From Heliopora coerulea (Eukaryota; Cnidaria; Anthozoa; Scleralcyonacea; Helioporidae): DNA of 64,000 nt. The position numbers were made by a program, and so were the translations under genes. Positions within the stretch are counted from its first letter, which is position 1, and every line of letters starts with the position of its first letter. Positions 56,322 to 64,000 of this stretch are shown here, one piece after another. The notes below the pieces were generated by a model. That model made no database searches, was not told the DNA's origin, and saw only the letters and a program-made list of their open reading frames with translations. The stretch covers positions 1,444,501-1,508,500 of the forward strand of contig JASJOG010000075.1 of the NCBI GenBank assembly GCA_030142905.1. The letters run 5' to 3'.

Positions 56322-56732
56322 TTACTTTAAATCTGCTTCCAATATAGAATCCAACCAATCAATAGTCGCCGTAACATCCTTTTCAGGGTAATGTAGATAT
56401 AATAAGTGTTCTTTCAATGAAGAAAAACTATGGAGTTTAATATAACCCCATTCCATGAAAAAAGCTTTACGACGAACACATTGAACAAACGGCTGATTGC
56501 TAAAATAACACGAAGACTTCTTTGCTTTCAACTTTAGTTTATACCATATTAAATGGTTGTGAACATCTTTTTGCAAATCGCAATAATATTCATCAGAATG
56601 CTTCAAAACAATCCAACTGTAACGGTTGGTGTGATCCCTCAAATATTCTAAACAACATTTCAATTGTTCATTCTTCAATATTAACTCCCTCACTTGATCA
56701 AAACGAAATTCCTTTTCCAATTGTGAATCCAT
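56322..56732 (-). CDS. unknown protein, 136 aa
   Basis: Intact frame with mixed helices (FDQVRELILKNEQLKCCLEYL), Trp/Tyr-rich middle, acidic end. No family known. On the minus strand with the following gene. Confidence 0.5.
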   Translation of the reverse strand: MDSQLEKEFRFDQVRELILKNEQLKCCLEYLRDHTNRYSWIVLKHSDEYYCDLQKDVHNHLIWYKLKLKAKKSSCYFSNQPFVQCVRRKAFFMEWGYIKLHSFSSLKEHLLYLHYPEKDVTATIDWLDSILEADLK

Positions 56733-56834
56733 ATCGAACAGTCAATAAATGAACACTATCAATATCTTCAAATATATATATATATTCATATTTAATTAGT
56801 ATATATCAAATTACATACCATAACTTTGTTTAAA

Positions 56835-57562
56835 TCAGCGCAAAATATCCATGTATTCCTCTTCAAAATTCGCCTCATCCGTGTTATTTGAATTATAAGA
56901 ATCAGCAAGTAAAAAAATGTTCAAAATTGTCAACTTCATCCGCGAAATTATTTTTAATTTCGAAATCCGTAAAAGGATAAAATAAATTTGAACAAAATTC
57001 GACAAATTCAAAATCATAAAATTTTGGAAACGAATACCAACTTTACAACTATCAATGTTATTTGGTGTATCTAAATACACGTTAAAATTACATACAACTT
57101 CTTTTATTTCTAAATTTTCGACATATCTATTCAAGTATTTTACTCCTTCATGTAGAAAGGCAGATACAAATCGATTAACAAATCTTGAATACAATTCTAT
57201 GTCAAATTCAACATATTTATATAAATACATTTTGATGAAATCGGATTATATAACAACGCAAAGGCACTCATTCCATGTATAACATCATCCAATTCCATCA
57301 CTTTATATTCTCTGGAACAATGTTTGCATATGAAATAACCATTGGTCGTTAAATACTCAAACAATTCGGCCAATCGTGAACGGCAAACCACGACATGCAG
57401 CACATCGAATTTCTCATCATCTTGATCAATACCATGCATACACAATTTCAATAATAGAGATTTTTTCTGCCACATACTCCAAAACAGAATCAATAAAATC
57501 TTCATACAATTGTTCACATGAACATTCCATCGAAATCGTTCCAGTCGGAATCGCACCAACAC
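56835..57562 (-). pseudogene. unknown protein with CxxC, probable frameshift
   Basis: Frame one (57,562-57,197) includes FICKHCSREYKVMELDD; frame two (57,230-56,835) continues MYLYKYVEFDIELYSRFVNR and ends acidic (NFEEEYMDI). They overlap by 34 nt at an A-run (TCAAAATG), so one gene of about 240 aa with an indel is likely. Function unknown. Confidence 0.45.
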
Positions 57563-57791
57563 TCCAATTCTGAAATTATTGCAAACACTTCTACCAATTC
57601 ATTAAAACTCAATACTTGCGAACTCGGCATTTGAAAAACCATTCTGATCGATTTCCACAATAAATTATCGCATTTTTATATAATAAGTAATCGTTCAAAA
57701 ATTCATTACATTGCAAACATTGTTATGCAAATCATGATTTACCCCACTTGAATGAAAACTTCACTTCTATTAACAGTTTAACCAAAACATC

Positions 57792-58007
57792 TTGTCATGT
57801 AACATCACAGATCACAAACATCGAATACAAATGACAAGAAAATTGGTAATACCAGGAAAACCTTATATATACAAACCACCGTCGCGATTATCAAGACTTA
57901 AAAGATATTTATTTAAACCGAAAGGCAAATGTAAACAGAAGGTAGGAACACTTTACAGTACTAGAAGACAACGACTTCGCAATTATCATCGCTACCTAGC
58001 AAAGTAA
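57792..58007 (+). CDS. small Arg/Lys-rich protein
   Basis: Probable start at the second Met (MTRKLVIPGK, 57,831). It is strongly basic (SRLSRLKRYLFKPKGKCKQK, TRRQRLRNYHRYLAK), as expected of a DNA-condensing core peptide. First of a string of small genes near the right end of the element. Confidence 0.55.
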   Translation: MSCNITDHKHRIQMTRKLVIPGKPYIYKPPSRLSRLKRYLFKPKGKCKQKVGTLYSTRRQRLRNYHRYLAK

Positions 58008-58013
58008 GGCAAA

Positions 58014-58015
<2 letters not shown>

Positions 58016-58060
<45 letters not shown>
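58016..58060. repeat. (AT)n microsatellite
   Basis: About 22 AT units between a small gene and tRNA-like unit A. A shorter (AT)n is at 48,011-48,030. Confidence 0.95.
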
Positions 58061-58062
<2 letters not shown>

Positions 58063-58088
58063 TTTTTCTAACATAATATACCTAATCG

Positions 58089-58202
58089 AATAAGGTTAGC
58101 TCTGTGGTAGAGTGTTGCAACTTACTTAAAGCGTTGCAAACGGTCGTGAGTTCGATTCTCACACCTTATTCAACACATGTTCTCATGTCTAATCGAAATT
58201 AG
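58089..58202 (+). ncRNA. tRNA-like Pol III unit A plus 3' hairpin
   Basis: 58,089-58,170 folds as a tRNA: acceptor AATAAGG/CCTTATT (7 bp, 8 with the flanking G-C), D-arm TTAGCTCTGTGGTAGAGT, and T-arm GTGAG-TTCGATT-CTCAC with a perfect 5-bp stem. The anticodon arm is enlarged: TTGCAAC/GTTGCAA stem with an 11-nt loop (58,122-58,132), and no usable T33-anticodon. After 18 nt comes a hairpin CTAAT-CGAA-ATTAG (58,189-58,202), then a T-rich stretch with TTTT near 58,235. Unit B has the same hairpin. Confidence 0.75.
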
Positions 58203-58264
58203 GCAGCAGGCATGTGCTTTATTTATTCTTCTTATTTTCTAAACATTTACAGAATGTATAAGTT

Positions 58265-58486
58265 GTGAAACGCCACCGTCTAAACCAGTATGGAGGTTTG
58301 TTTGTAATTCCTTTTGTACCAAAAGCTGGAAAGATCGCTGCGGGTGCTGTCGAAAATCGAATCAAACGCGAAATAGCTTCGAGAGCTGCAAATAAAATAA
58401 CTGATAAAATTGTTCCGATAAAAAACAAACAAATGAAAAGAGCTGTTAACAAACGCATCTACAGACAAGTGTATAAAAGACTATAA
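58265..58486 (+). CDS. small basic/hydrophobic protein with NQYGGLF motif
   Basis: About 73 aa; no ATG (frame opens at GTG, directly after a TTTACAG acceptor-like site). RLNQYGGLFVIPF is followed by an amphipathic helix (KAGKIAAGAVENRIKREIASR) and a basic tail. QYGG before L fits an adenain cleavage site (x-x-G-G). It resembles adenovirus-type pVI/pX precursors in layout: short, basic, membrane-active helix near a protease site. The role is inferred. Confidence 0.55.
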   Translation: MKRHRLNQYGGLFVIPFVPKAGKIAAGAVENRIKREIASRAANKITDKIVPIKNKQMKRAVNKRIYRQVYKRL

Positions 58487-58506
58487 ACGACACAATTCTT
58501 AACAAG

Positions 58507-58618
58507 GTAAGCTTAGCTCAGCGGCAGAGCATTGCAATGTCTTCCTGTACATTGCAAACAGTCATGAGTTCAAATCTCACAGCTTACTGACCGGTTATTG
58601 CCACTAATAATCATTAGT
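58507..58618 (+). ncRNA. tRNA-like Pol III unit B plus 3' hairpin
   Basis: 58,507-58,587: acceptor GTAAGCT/AGCTTAC (7 bp perfect), D-arm TTAGCTCAGCGGCAGAGC, T-arm TGAG/CTCA around TTCAAAT. The anticodon arm is a 9-bp perfect stem TTGCAATGT/ACATTGCAA with an 8-nt loop (58,541-58,548), not the 5-bp/7-nt arm of a tRNA. The TTGCAA core is shared with unit A. After 15 nt comes ACTAAT-AATC-ATTAGT (58,603-58,618), then CCTTTTCTTTT. Structure and 3' hairpin match unit A although the sequences differ. Confidence 0.78.
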
Positions 58619-58683
58619 AAGCAAACCACTCCTTTTCTTTTCTCTCATACAAACATTATAAATTTTAGAAATTCGCATTTCTT

Positions 58684-58795
58684 CCCTTTTAGACAAAATC
58701 AAAAAGGAGGACTAATGTCAATGAAACACTTTCCATTGATTGGTGATATAATCTCATCAAGAATAAAAACAGAAAAATATGGGAAAATCACATAA
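58684..58795 (+). CDS. small protein with NQKGGL motif
   Basis: After a pyrimidine-rich TTTCTTCCCTTTTAG acceptor-like site the frame reads RQNQKGGLMSMKHFPLIGDI and ends with a basic stretch at TAA 58,793-58,795. QKGG-L matches the adenain type-I site. Paralogue of the NQYGGLF protein and of the NQKGAGLF frame further right. Its TAA overlaps the next ATG (TAATG). Confidence 0.45.
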
Positions 58796-58935
58796 TGGCA
58801 GATCCGCTAGTAAATTTTGCACTCGTTACAGGAAAATTTATCAAGAAGAACCCCACAATGGGTTTACTTGCAGGTCTAGGAGCATATGGAATGATAAAAA
58901 GTCCAGAATTGGCATTTAAGGCGATGACAAAATAA
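58795..58935 (+). CDS. 46-aa hydrophobic peptide, MADPLVN family copy 1
   Basis: MADPLVNFALVTGKFIKKN.. followed by TMGLLAGLGAYGMI, a short membrane-type helix. Starts in a TAATG overlap with the previous frame, which suggests coupling. A diverged copy is at 59,357-59,496. Confidence 0.5.
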   Translation: MADPLVNFALVTGKFIKKNPTMGLLAGLGAYGMIKSPELAFKAMTK

Positions 58936-59167
58936 TATTTTATAAAATTTCCTTCTGTGCACATGTCCCACATTCGTAAGAATACAAAGGTGATATATTT
59001 ATAGCAAGTTCGTTTTTATATAGTTATGATAACCAAAAATATAAGACAGGTTGATTCTTGCATACAGTCACTTCGCTAGACTGCATGACAAGTCAGCCTT
59101 TCTAATATTCCATGGTTATTGTTAAATTATAGAAAAAAACCCAATTCTTTTTGTTATTAATATTCTC

Positions 59168-59496
59168 AGAGGAAATCAAAAAGGCGCAGGATTGTTTACC
59201 AAATTCATCAATATTTTCCGAGACCTTGGCAGAACATCTCAAAAAGCACTTCAAAGAGGTTGATTTGGTACATTCAGGCCATATCACATGCCTATATGGG
59301 GCGACGCTCTTAAAAGTAGAGATGAAAATATAAGAAGATACGGAAAAAAACATGTTATGGCAAATCCATTAGTAAACTTAGCAATCGGCCATAAAAATTT
59401 TTCAAAAGAGAATGGAACAGAACAAATCCACTTGAAGATTTAAAAATTCCTATTGACAATGTAGTCAAGAAAGGAATCAATGCAATATGGAAATAA
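59168..59496 (+). pseudogene. duplicate of the NQKG / MADPLVN unit, broken
   Basis: After a TTAATATTCTCAG acceptor-like site: RGNQKGAGLFTKFINIFRDL (QKGA-G fits the adenain type-II site x-x-G-x-G), a TGA at 59,246, a continuation, then MANPLVNLAIGH at 59,357 and a frame change near 59,395 before a last basic block ending at the TAA 59,494-59,496. So the two-gene unit at 58,684-58,935 is duplicated here with decay. Confidence 0.5.
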
Positions 59497-59554
59497 AAAA
59501 ATACACTTGTAAATAAGTACGTGTAAAATAAATAATCATGATCCTGACACCACC

Positions 59555-59760
59555 ACACTGCGTATTTGTCATCTCTGGTGTTTTCCCCCCTTCACTTTGT
59601 CATGATTGGATGATCCTGTTAATAGAGGTCAAAAATTCACTCCCTCCCGGCGACCTTTGAAAATGGCGGCTCATGATTGGCGGAAATGCCCGAATCTCAT
59701 TATATGCTCCATCCTGATTGGTAAGTCTTATGAATATTCTCTATTTTCTCTCTAACTACT
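59555..59760 (-). repeat. right TIR of outer Polinton
   Basis: Inverted copy of 17,692-17,896. Confidence 0.93.
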
Positions 59761-59766
59761 CATGTA
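59761..59766. repeat. right target-site duplication of outer Polinton (CATGTA)
   Basis: Direct repeat of 17,686-17,691. Confidence 0.88.
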
Positions 59767-60335
59767 TACTATTTATATTAACATGAATAACTTCATAAGA
59801 CAGTACCATACAATCACTCAACTGTTTACCCTTCAGAAAAGTGATTAATATTCAAAATCTTTGCACCAGACTAACTACACACATGGCAAGAAAGTATATT
59901 TTAACTCTACTCTTTCACATACTCCATTATATCCACTGGCTTAAGCTATGTGATTTACTTGTAGAGGGCAGACCCCCTGATGGGCAACAGCTTAATGATA
60001 AATTTGATTTAACCATACACAGTCTGTCAGCCTGCTTTTAATGTATCAGAGCATGTGTATCAGAGCTGTAATTCCCTTTTCTGTCTCACTATTTGTCATA
60101 AATGTCAAAAAAGTAGTAAAATTTCAGTAAAAAGGAACTGAAAGTCCTCTCTTTGCAGATCAAGATGGCAGTAAATCATGATAAATATGTGCCAAAGTTT
60201 CCATGTGACAGATGAATTTTGGTTATTTGTTAAATAACCGAGACTTGTTAATTTATATATAAGTAAATCCAGTTAATTTCTTATATATAAACTGTTTAAT
60301 AATGTTTTTGTAAATAATGAAAAAAATAAACTTAG
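59767..60335. other. host flank, no gene seen
   Basis: No recognised coding or RNA structure. Confidence 0.4.
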
Positions 60336-60337
60336 AG

Positions 60338-60530
60338 CCCATTTATATGATCCCAGTGAACCGGAATGTCCCTCTATACTGGGATATCAACTTGCTTATA
60401 AATTACTGTTACTTTTGCAGTTGCATTTATCTGGAGACCGGACATCCCAGTGGACCAGGATCCCGGGTCGGTGGGACCAGTTTTTTTTCCATATAAACAC
60501 AATATCCCGGTACACTGGGATAAATTCAAC
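60338..60530. mobile_element. possible small palindromic MITE
   Basis: CCCAGTGAACCGGAAT (60,352-60,367) is nearly the reverse complement of ATCCCGGTACACTGGG (60,504-60,519), and TTTATATG/CATATAAA steps flank them. No target duplication was pinned down. Confidence 0.4.
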
Positions 60531-60569
60531 TGAACTGCATATTCTTGTACTTTGGATAATATATTCAAA

Positions 60570-61260
60570 ATGGCTGACATGTGCGCACAATCAGGGTCAT
60601 TAGAACGACCAAAAAAAATAAAATGAAAGAAAACAACTTTCCTTGGGACAAAAGTATGCACAGTGATTTGATCAACTGCCTACGTGAGTACAAAATACCA
60701 CGTAAATATAATGGTATCAATTTTGATGCTAACAAGGTGGCCCAATACCGAACTGTTCAGTTAGCAATGGCCAAAAAATACTAATATGCTATCAGTCTGT
60801 TTGGTCCAGTTTCTGTTACTCCATCTCCTCGTCAGATGCAAGAGCTTAACCCAACAGGAAAAAGCGGTGTACGACGTACAATCTAAACAGGAGAATAATC
60901 TTATTTCACATGGTCATAATCGCATTTTGGAAAAGGTAAAGACTTTACATCAAGGGTTTTTGAAAGTTGTTCTGGCAGGAAGAAGTGGAAGTGGTAAATT
61001 AGTATATGATCATGATTCACCAATAGGGATTTGGGGTGATTCTACAAACACAGAGCCATTGCCTTTCAGGTGTTGATACCGACAAAGTCAATCAAGTTTA
61101 CCATTTGGAAGATGAAACTGATGAAAATCATGCAACAGAGTCCTCAAATGAAACATTGTATAATGATTCAGTTGTTCCCAAGTTAATTGGTGACAAACGT
61201 AAACATCTGCAAAGAAAATTATCAGCATCACAATGAGATGATCTATTAATTGGTGAAGCC
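60570..61260 (+). pseudogene. Myb/SANT-like protein of a PIF/Harbinger transposon, frameshifted
   Basis: Starts MADMCAQSG at 60,570; after a frame change comes FPWDKSMHSDLINCLREYK..NGINFDANKVAQY, a trihelix/Myb-like DNA-binding domain. Later frames give ISLFGPVSVTPSPR, then RILEKVKTLHQGF, GRSGSGKLVYDH and a GDSTNTEPL block, and LIGDKRKHLQRKLSASQ. This order matches the accessory Myb-like protein that PIF/Harbinger transposases need. The transposase relic lies on the opposite strand just to the right. At least three frame changes. Confidence 0.65.
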
Positions 61261-61311
61261 AACCGCTTAGGTCGCACATATATATCGAATTTGCACCTTA
61301 GCTCACCATCT

Positions 61312-61425
61312 GAGTCTCAGTAGCTCAATGGTTAGAGTGTCTAACCGGTCATCAGAAAGTTGTGGATTCGATCCCTGTATGGGGCTCGGAAATCATTTTC
61401 TGACTATCAAGATTAAAGATCGTTC
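61312..61425 (+). mobile_element. tRNA-headed SINE inside the Harbinger relic
   Basis: 61,312-61,387 (76 nt) has a tRNA outline: acceptor GAGTCTC/GGGGCTC (with G-T pairs), A box TAGCTCAATGGTTAGAGT and B box GGATTCGATCC. The anticodon stem has a mismatch and no T33. A tail follows to about 61,425, where transposase coding resumes. It is outside the Polinton, so it is a different case from the three units within. Confidence 0.55.
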
Positions 61426-61960
61426 ATCTACCTTAACATATCCAAGCTCTCACGTTTCTCAAACATCAATCATTATTGGTCTTTTTATCAGTATGTGTGT
61501 GCCATCAATGCACCCAAACACTTGTACTAGTCCATATTTAACTTAAAATTCTGCAACCTTTGGCAACCTTACATATTTTGAGCCAAGGTGATAAGTAATA
61601 GTTTCAAAAGCAATACATGAAGTTTGTAAAGTTGTCGTTATGTGAAGACCAAACAAACTAGCTGTCATACTGAGTGATCCAGTGTCCTTGAGATAATACA
61701 ATGTTATTCCCAGCTGTTATACATCTATGGTTGGGTGTGATAAATGGCTTTAATTCTTCCAGTAATTTGAAAAATTATAGCCTTGACATTTGGAAATTCT
61801 ATTTCAACTTGTCTTCTGGCAGTATATTCTCTTCATGCTCTCCAGTAAAGAACCCGATGAAAGTGCTATTGTCAAGTGTAATATTGACCAAAATAATTTT
61901 TGTAAAGGGGGTCCCCAAATTTCTATTTTGACCTGGGCCCCACCCAGACTCTGGGTGGGC
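61426..61960 (-). pseudogene. PIF/Harbinger transposase relic (DDE_Tnp_4)
   Basis: The minus strand from ~61,830 reads FFKLLEELKPFITP, then TLYYLKDTGSLSMTASLFGLH in broken frames, and FGCIDGTHILIKRP near 61,510, the first catalytic Asp region of Harbinger transposases. The rest of the catalytic domain is missing to the left, where the SINE and the Myb-like gene lie. Confidence 0.7.
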
Positions 61961-63000
61961 CTGTCTGAATTTACACCATGTACTTACTTCTGTGCTGAAT
62001 TATTCATTTGCACCAGTTTTACATGCAATACGAAATCCAGTAGTTCGGTATTTCGTGCTTTACTGTAGCTAGTTTTCCATAATATAAAGATAGATAACAC
62101 CTTTACTTCCAAATCTTAGTGTCCAGTACAATTTAACGATCAAATAAAACTGTAGAATATGTAATTATTTATCAAATCTACTTACATTTTATTATATCTC
62201 ACAACATCAGAGTGCTGGGGTATAATTACATTTACAGTGCATGTGTATATTAATGAAAGTATCAGACCACAAAACTCAAAACAAAAATGAAAGTACGGAG
62301 CTAAGGTCTGAGTTGGGAATATGAAATCCTTTCTCTCACATAAAGTTCACTAGGAAAAGAATAAGAAGAAAGGACTTAAAATAGATATAGCATGGCCAGT
62401 TCTGGAAAGCTGTGTTAACATAATATATTGGGAAGAAGTGAAAGTCAACCATTAAGACAGGATTCACAGGGATAGATGTAGCCAGCTATGTTTCATTAGT
62501 TTTAAATGAAACCAGCCTGGCAAGAGGCGCCCACTCCACAGGTGTAAGTAAACTATTATGCTAAAGGGACACTTGTTGCCATACACACAACCACGGGCAC
62601 AACACTTTGCACACTTAAATGGTGATGATAAACCCCATGTCTTTCCTAATATGGCGACAGCATTTGTCACGGCATACTGTTAATTGTTAATTCAGTATGC
62701 ACCAGTCACACTCGTCCCTGCCGTATTTAAACGAAACAAATGTTGTCAAATCCTGGTTACGTTTCTGACTCGTGTGCAAATAGAGTTGTCAGTGGAATTT
62801 TTTATGGTCAACTAAAAACACACAAAATGATTGTTCATTTTTGACCAATCCTTTCCCCCGTTAACACTCATTGTAATAAGATTGCAAAATTTCTCGTGCC
62901 TCTCCTCCATCGCATTATGGTTCGTCCCCTTCTGACGTATACTTCTAAGATTCCTTTTCGCTTATTTAAGAATGAATCAACTTAAAGTTCTATTCTCAAA
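61961..63000. other. no gene seen
   Basis: No coding match. The frame 62,670-62,464 (minus) is Cys-rich but unrecognised. Confidence 0.4.
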
Positions 63001-63007
63001 ATTTCAT

Positions 63008-63450
63008 CATGGCCACCTTTGATTTCTCTCCTCAGCAACTAATGCGGAGAGCTCTCTGCCTTGACGAAACGATTGACATCATCACCGATCATTTATTTAA
63101 GAACTGTACTTATTGTTCTATCGTGAGCAGTTCATTAAATTTTTTATCTTTCCCATAAAAGACTGTCATTTCTTTATTTGATTGGTCTCCTAAAGAACTG
63201 GTCGATGGAGGGACTGTGGTGTCTGCAATTGGCTCGTTCTAAGTTAACAATTTCTTACCTTTTTGCAAGAAAGGTCAAATCAAAAACTGTCCTCATGTTT
63301 TAAGCCATTGCTTTACCAAGTTGATGACTTTTTTGCTTTTTGCTCACATGAGCACATTCCTTCATTACTTAAGTGTTAATCATCAGAATCGTAACGTCTG
63401 AAACTCAACCTAATTCCACACATCTCTCTTTCAATATTCAAGTCATGCAC
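63008..63450 (+). mobile_element. PLE reverse-transcriptase fragment
   Basis: Reading across broken frames: ATFDFSPQQLMRRALCLDET.., FDWSPKELVDGG, a corrupted MGSPIGP region, then HQNRNV. This is the PLE RT core in order, with the catalytic YVDD lost. Confidence 0.6.
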
Positions 63451-63460
63451 TGCAATAGAT

Positions 63461-63490
63461 GTTTTTCGACTTTACTTTACTTTACTTTAC
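63461..63490. repeat. (CTTTA)n short tandem repeat
   Basis: About five TTTAC/CTTTA units. Confidence 0.8.
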
Positions 63491-63654
63491 TAACATTTAT
63501 TTTAGCACGGTGGCCTGTTCAGTTTCCTGCTTTTCAAAGGGCTGTGGATCTATTTACTATATATAATACTTAATTTTTAATTACTATATTTACATCTAAA
63601 AACTTTTACAAAATTATTATTATGTACACTTGACAATAATTATTAATGGTAGGG

Positions 63655-64000
63655 GAAGACTAATGCCTAATATAATTTAAATGAATATTCATCTATTATG
63701 TTTATGAAGCTGTTTAAGGGAAGTGTATACATATTTTCTATTACATCATCAGGTAGACTATTCCAGAGCTTTGAGACATGATGTATGATTGTGGATTTTA
63801 AGAAATTAGTATTGGGCTTTGGTAAATAAAGCCTTTTGTCATTACTTCTCAGTCCGTAGACATTGTTTTGGAGAATTGTAAAGTAATCCGTTATGTATTT
63901 TGGTGCCAAACCTCGTATAGCTTGGAATGTTAAGAGAAGTTCTCGTTTGTTTCAATTTGTTTCAATTGGTTTCCAATCTAGATTTTTTAAAATTTTCGAT
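63655..64000 (-). mobile_element. 3' end of a LINE (RT C-terminal region)
   Basis: The minus strand encodes LAPKYITDYFTILQ-like sequence, LRSNDKRLYLPKPNTNFLKS and LWNSLPDDV, the conserved C-terminal segment after the RT of many LINE ORF2 proteins. It continues past the right edge of the window. Confidence 0.75.

Larger units (their letters stand above)
17692..59760. mobile_element. outer Maverick/Polinton element, split by the inner Polinton
   Basis: Both ends carry the same ~206-bp sequence in inverted orientation, starting AGTAGTTAGAG, and are flanked by the 6-bp duplication CATGTA. AG-starting TIRs and 6-bp duplications are the Maverick hallmark. Total span is 42,069 bp; subtracting the inner element and its duplication leaves about 23.9 kb. 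Recognised genes are PolB, rve integrase, adenain protease and an ATPase remnant, plus SET-domain, AT-hook, tRNA-like and many unknown genes. No capsid gene was recognised with confidence. About nine mismatches and one indel separate the TIRs, so it is older than the inner element. Confidence 0.93.

Noticed and set aside
58089..58587. Standard tRNA genes
   Set aside because: No canonical 7-nt anticodon loop with T33 and a following purine can be drawn, even allowing an intron after position 37.
1..64000. CRISPR array, bacterial operon or ribosomal RNA
   Set aside because: No regularly spaced repeats, no bacterial-type gene spacing, and no rRNA sequence were seen.

Overview
This is animal genomic DNA, most likely from a marine invertebrate (cnidarian- or mollusc-like; the species cannot be fixed from sequence alone). 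The host part is repeat-rich: decayed LINE and Penelope-like (PLE) retroelements, hAT- and PIF/Harbinger-type DNA transposon relics, a non-autonomous hAT-like element, a tRNA-headed SINE, and one host-type gene, a three-exon P2X7-like zinc domain gene with two in-frame TGA codons.

The centre of the window is a nest of two Maverick/Polinton elements. The outer one runs from 17,692 to 59,760 with ~206-bp terminal inverted repeats (TIRs, ~95% identical) and a 6-bp target duplication CATGTA. Without its insert it is about 23.9 kb. It has a protein-primed type PolB broken by stops, frameshifts and a deletion that removes motif C and joins it to the tail of the packaging ATPase; an rve integrase; an adenain-like protease; a viral-type SET-domain gene; an AT-hook protein; small basic/hydrophobic proteins carrying adenain-like cleavage motifs; many unknown ORFs; and three tRNA-like Pol III-type units with enlarged anticodon arms.

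The inner Polinton, 22,657-40,832 (18,176 bp), has 454-bp TIRs that are nearly identical, and a 6-bp duplication AAAAAC. It sits inside a coding sequence of the outer element: the reading frame stops at one junction and resumes in frame at the other. Genes on the left are all on the minus strand (PolB, small membrane proteins, two phage-fibre-like proteins, penton-like minor capsid, a 533-aa tail-anchored protein). Those on the right are on the plus strand (integrase with chromodomain, a 452-aa membrane protein, major capsid, packaging ATPase). The strands diverge at a 21-bp gap near 34,730. Most starts lie in a TATAAATAAATG context like a poxvirus late promoter, and the AT-rich genes are peppered with short GC-rich hairpins that keep the frame open.

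Together the inner genes would make a virion (capsid, penton, ATPase, fibres, membrane proteins) and replicate and integrate DNA (PolB, integrase). Almost every large replication or packaging gene in both elements has at least one break, so both look non-autonomous as written, although the near-identical inner TIRs argue for recent movement. Family names are recognised from motifs and memory, not from database searches.
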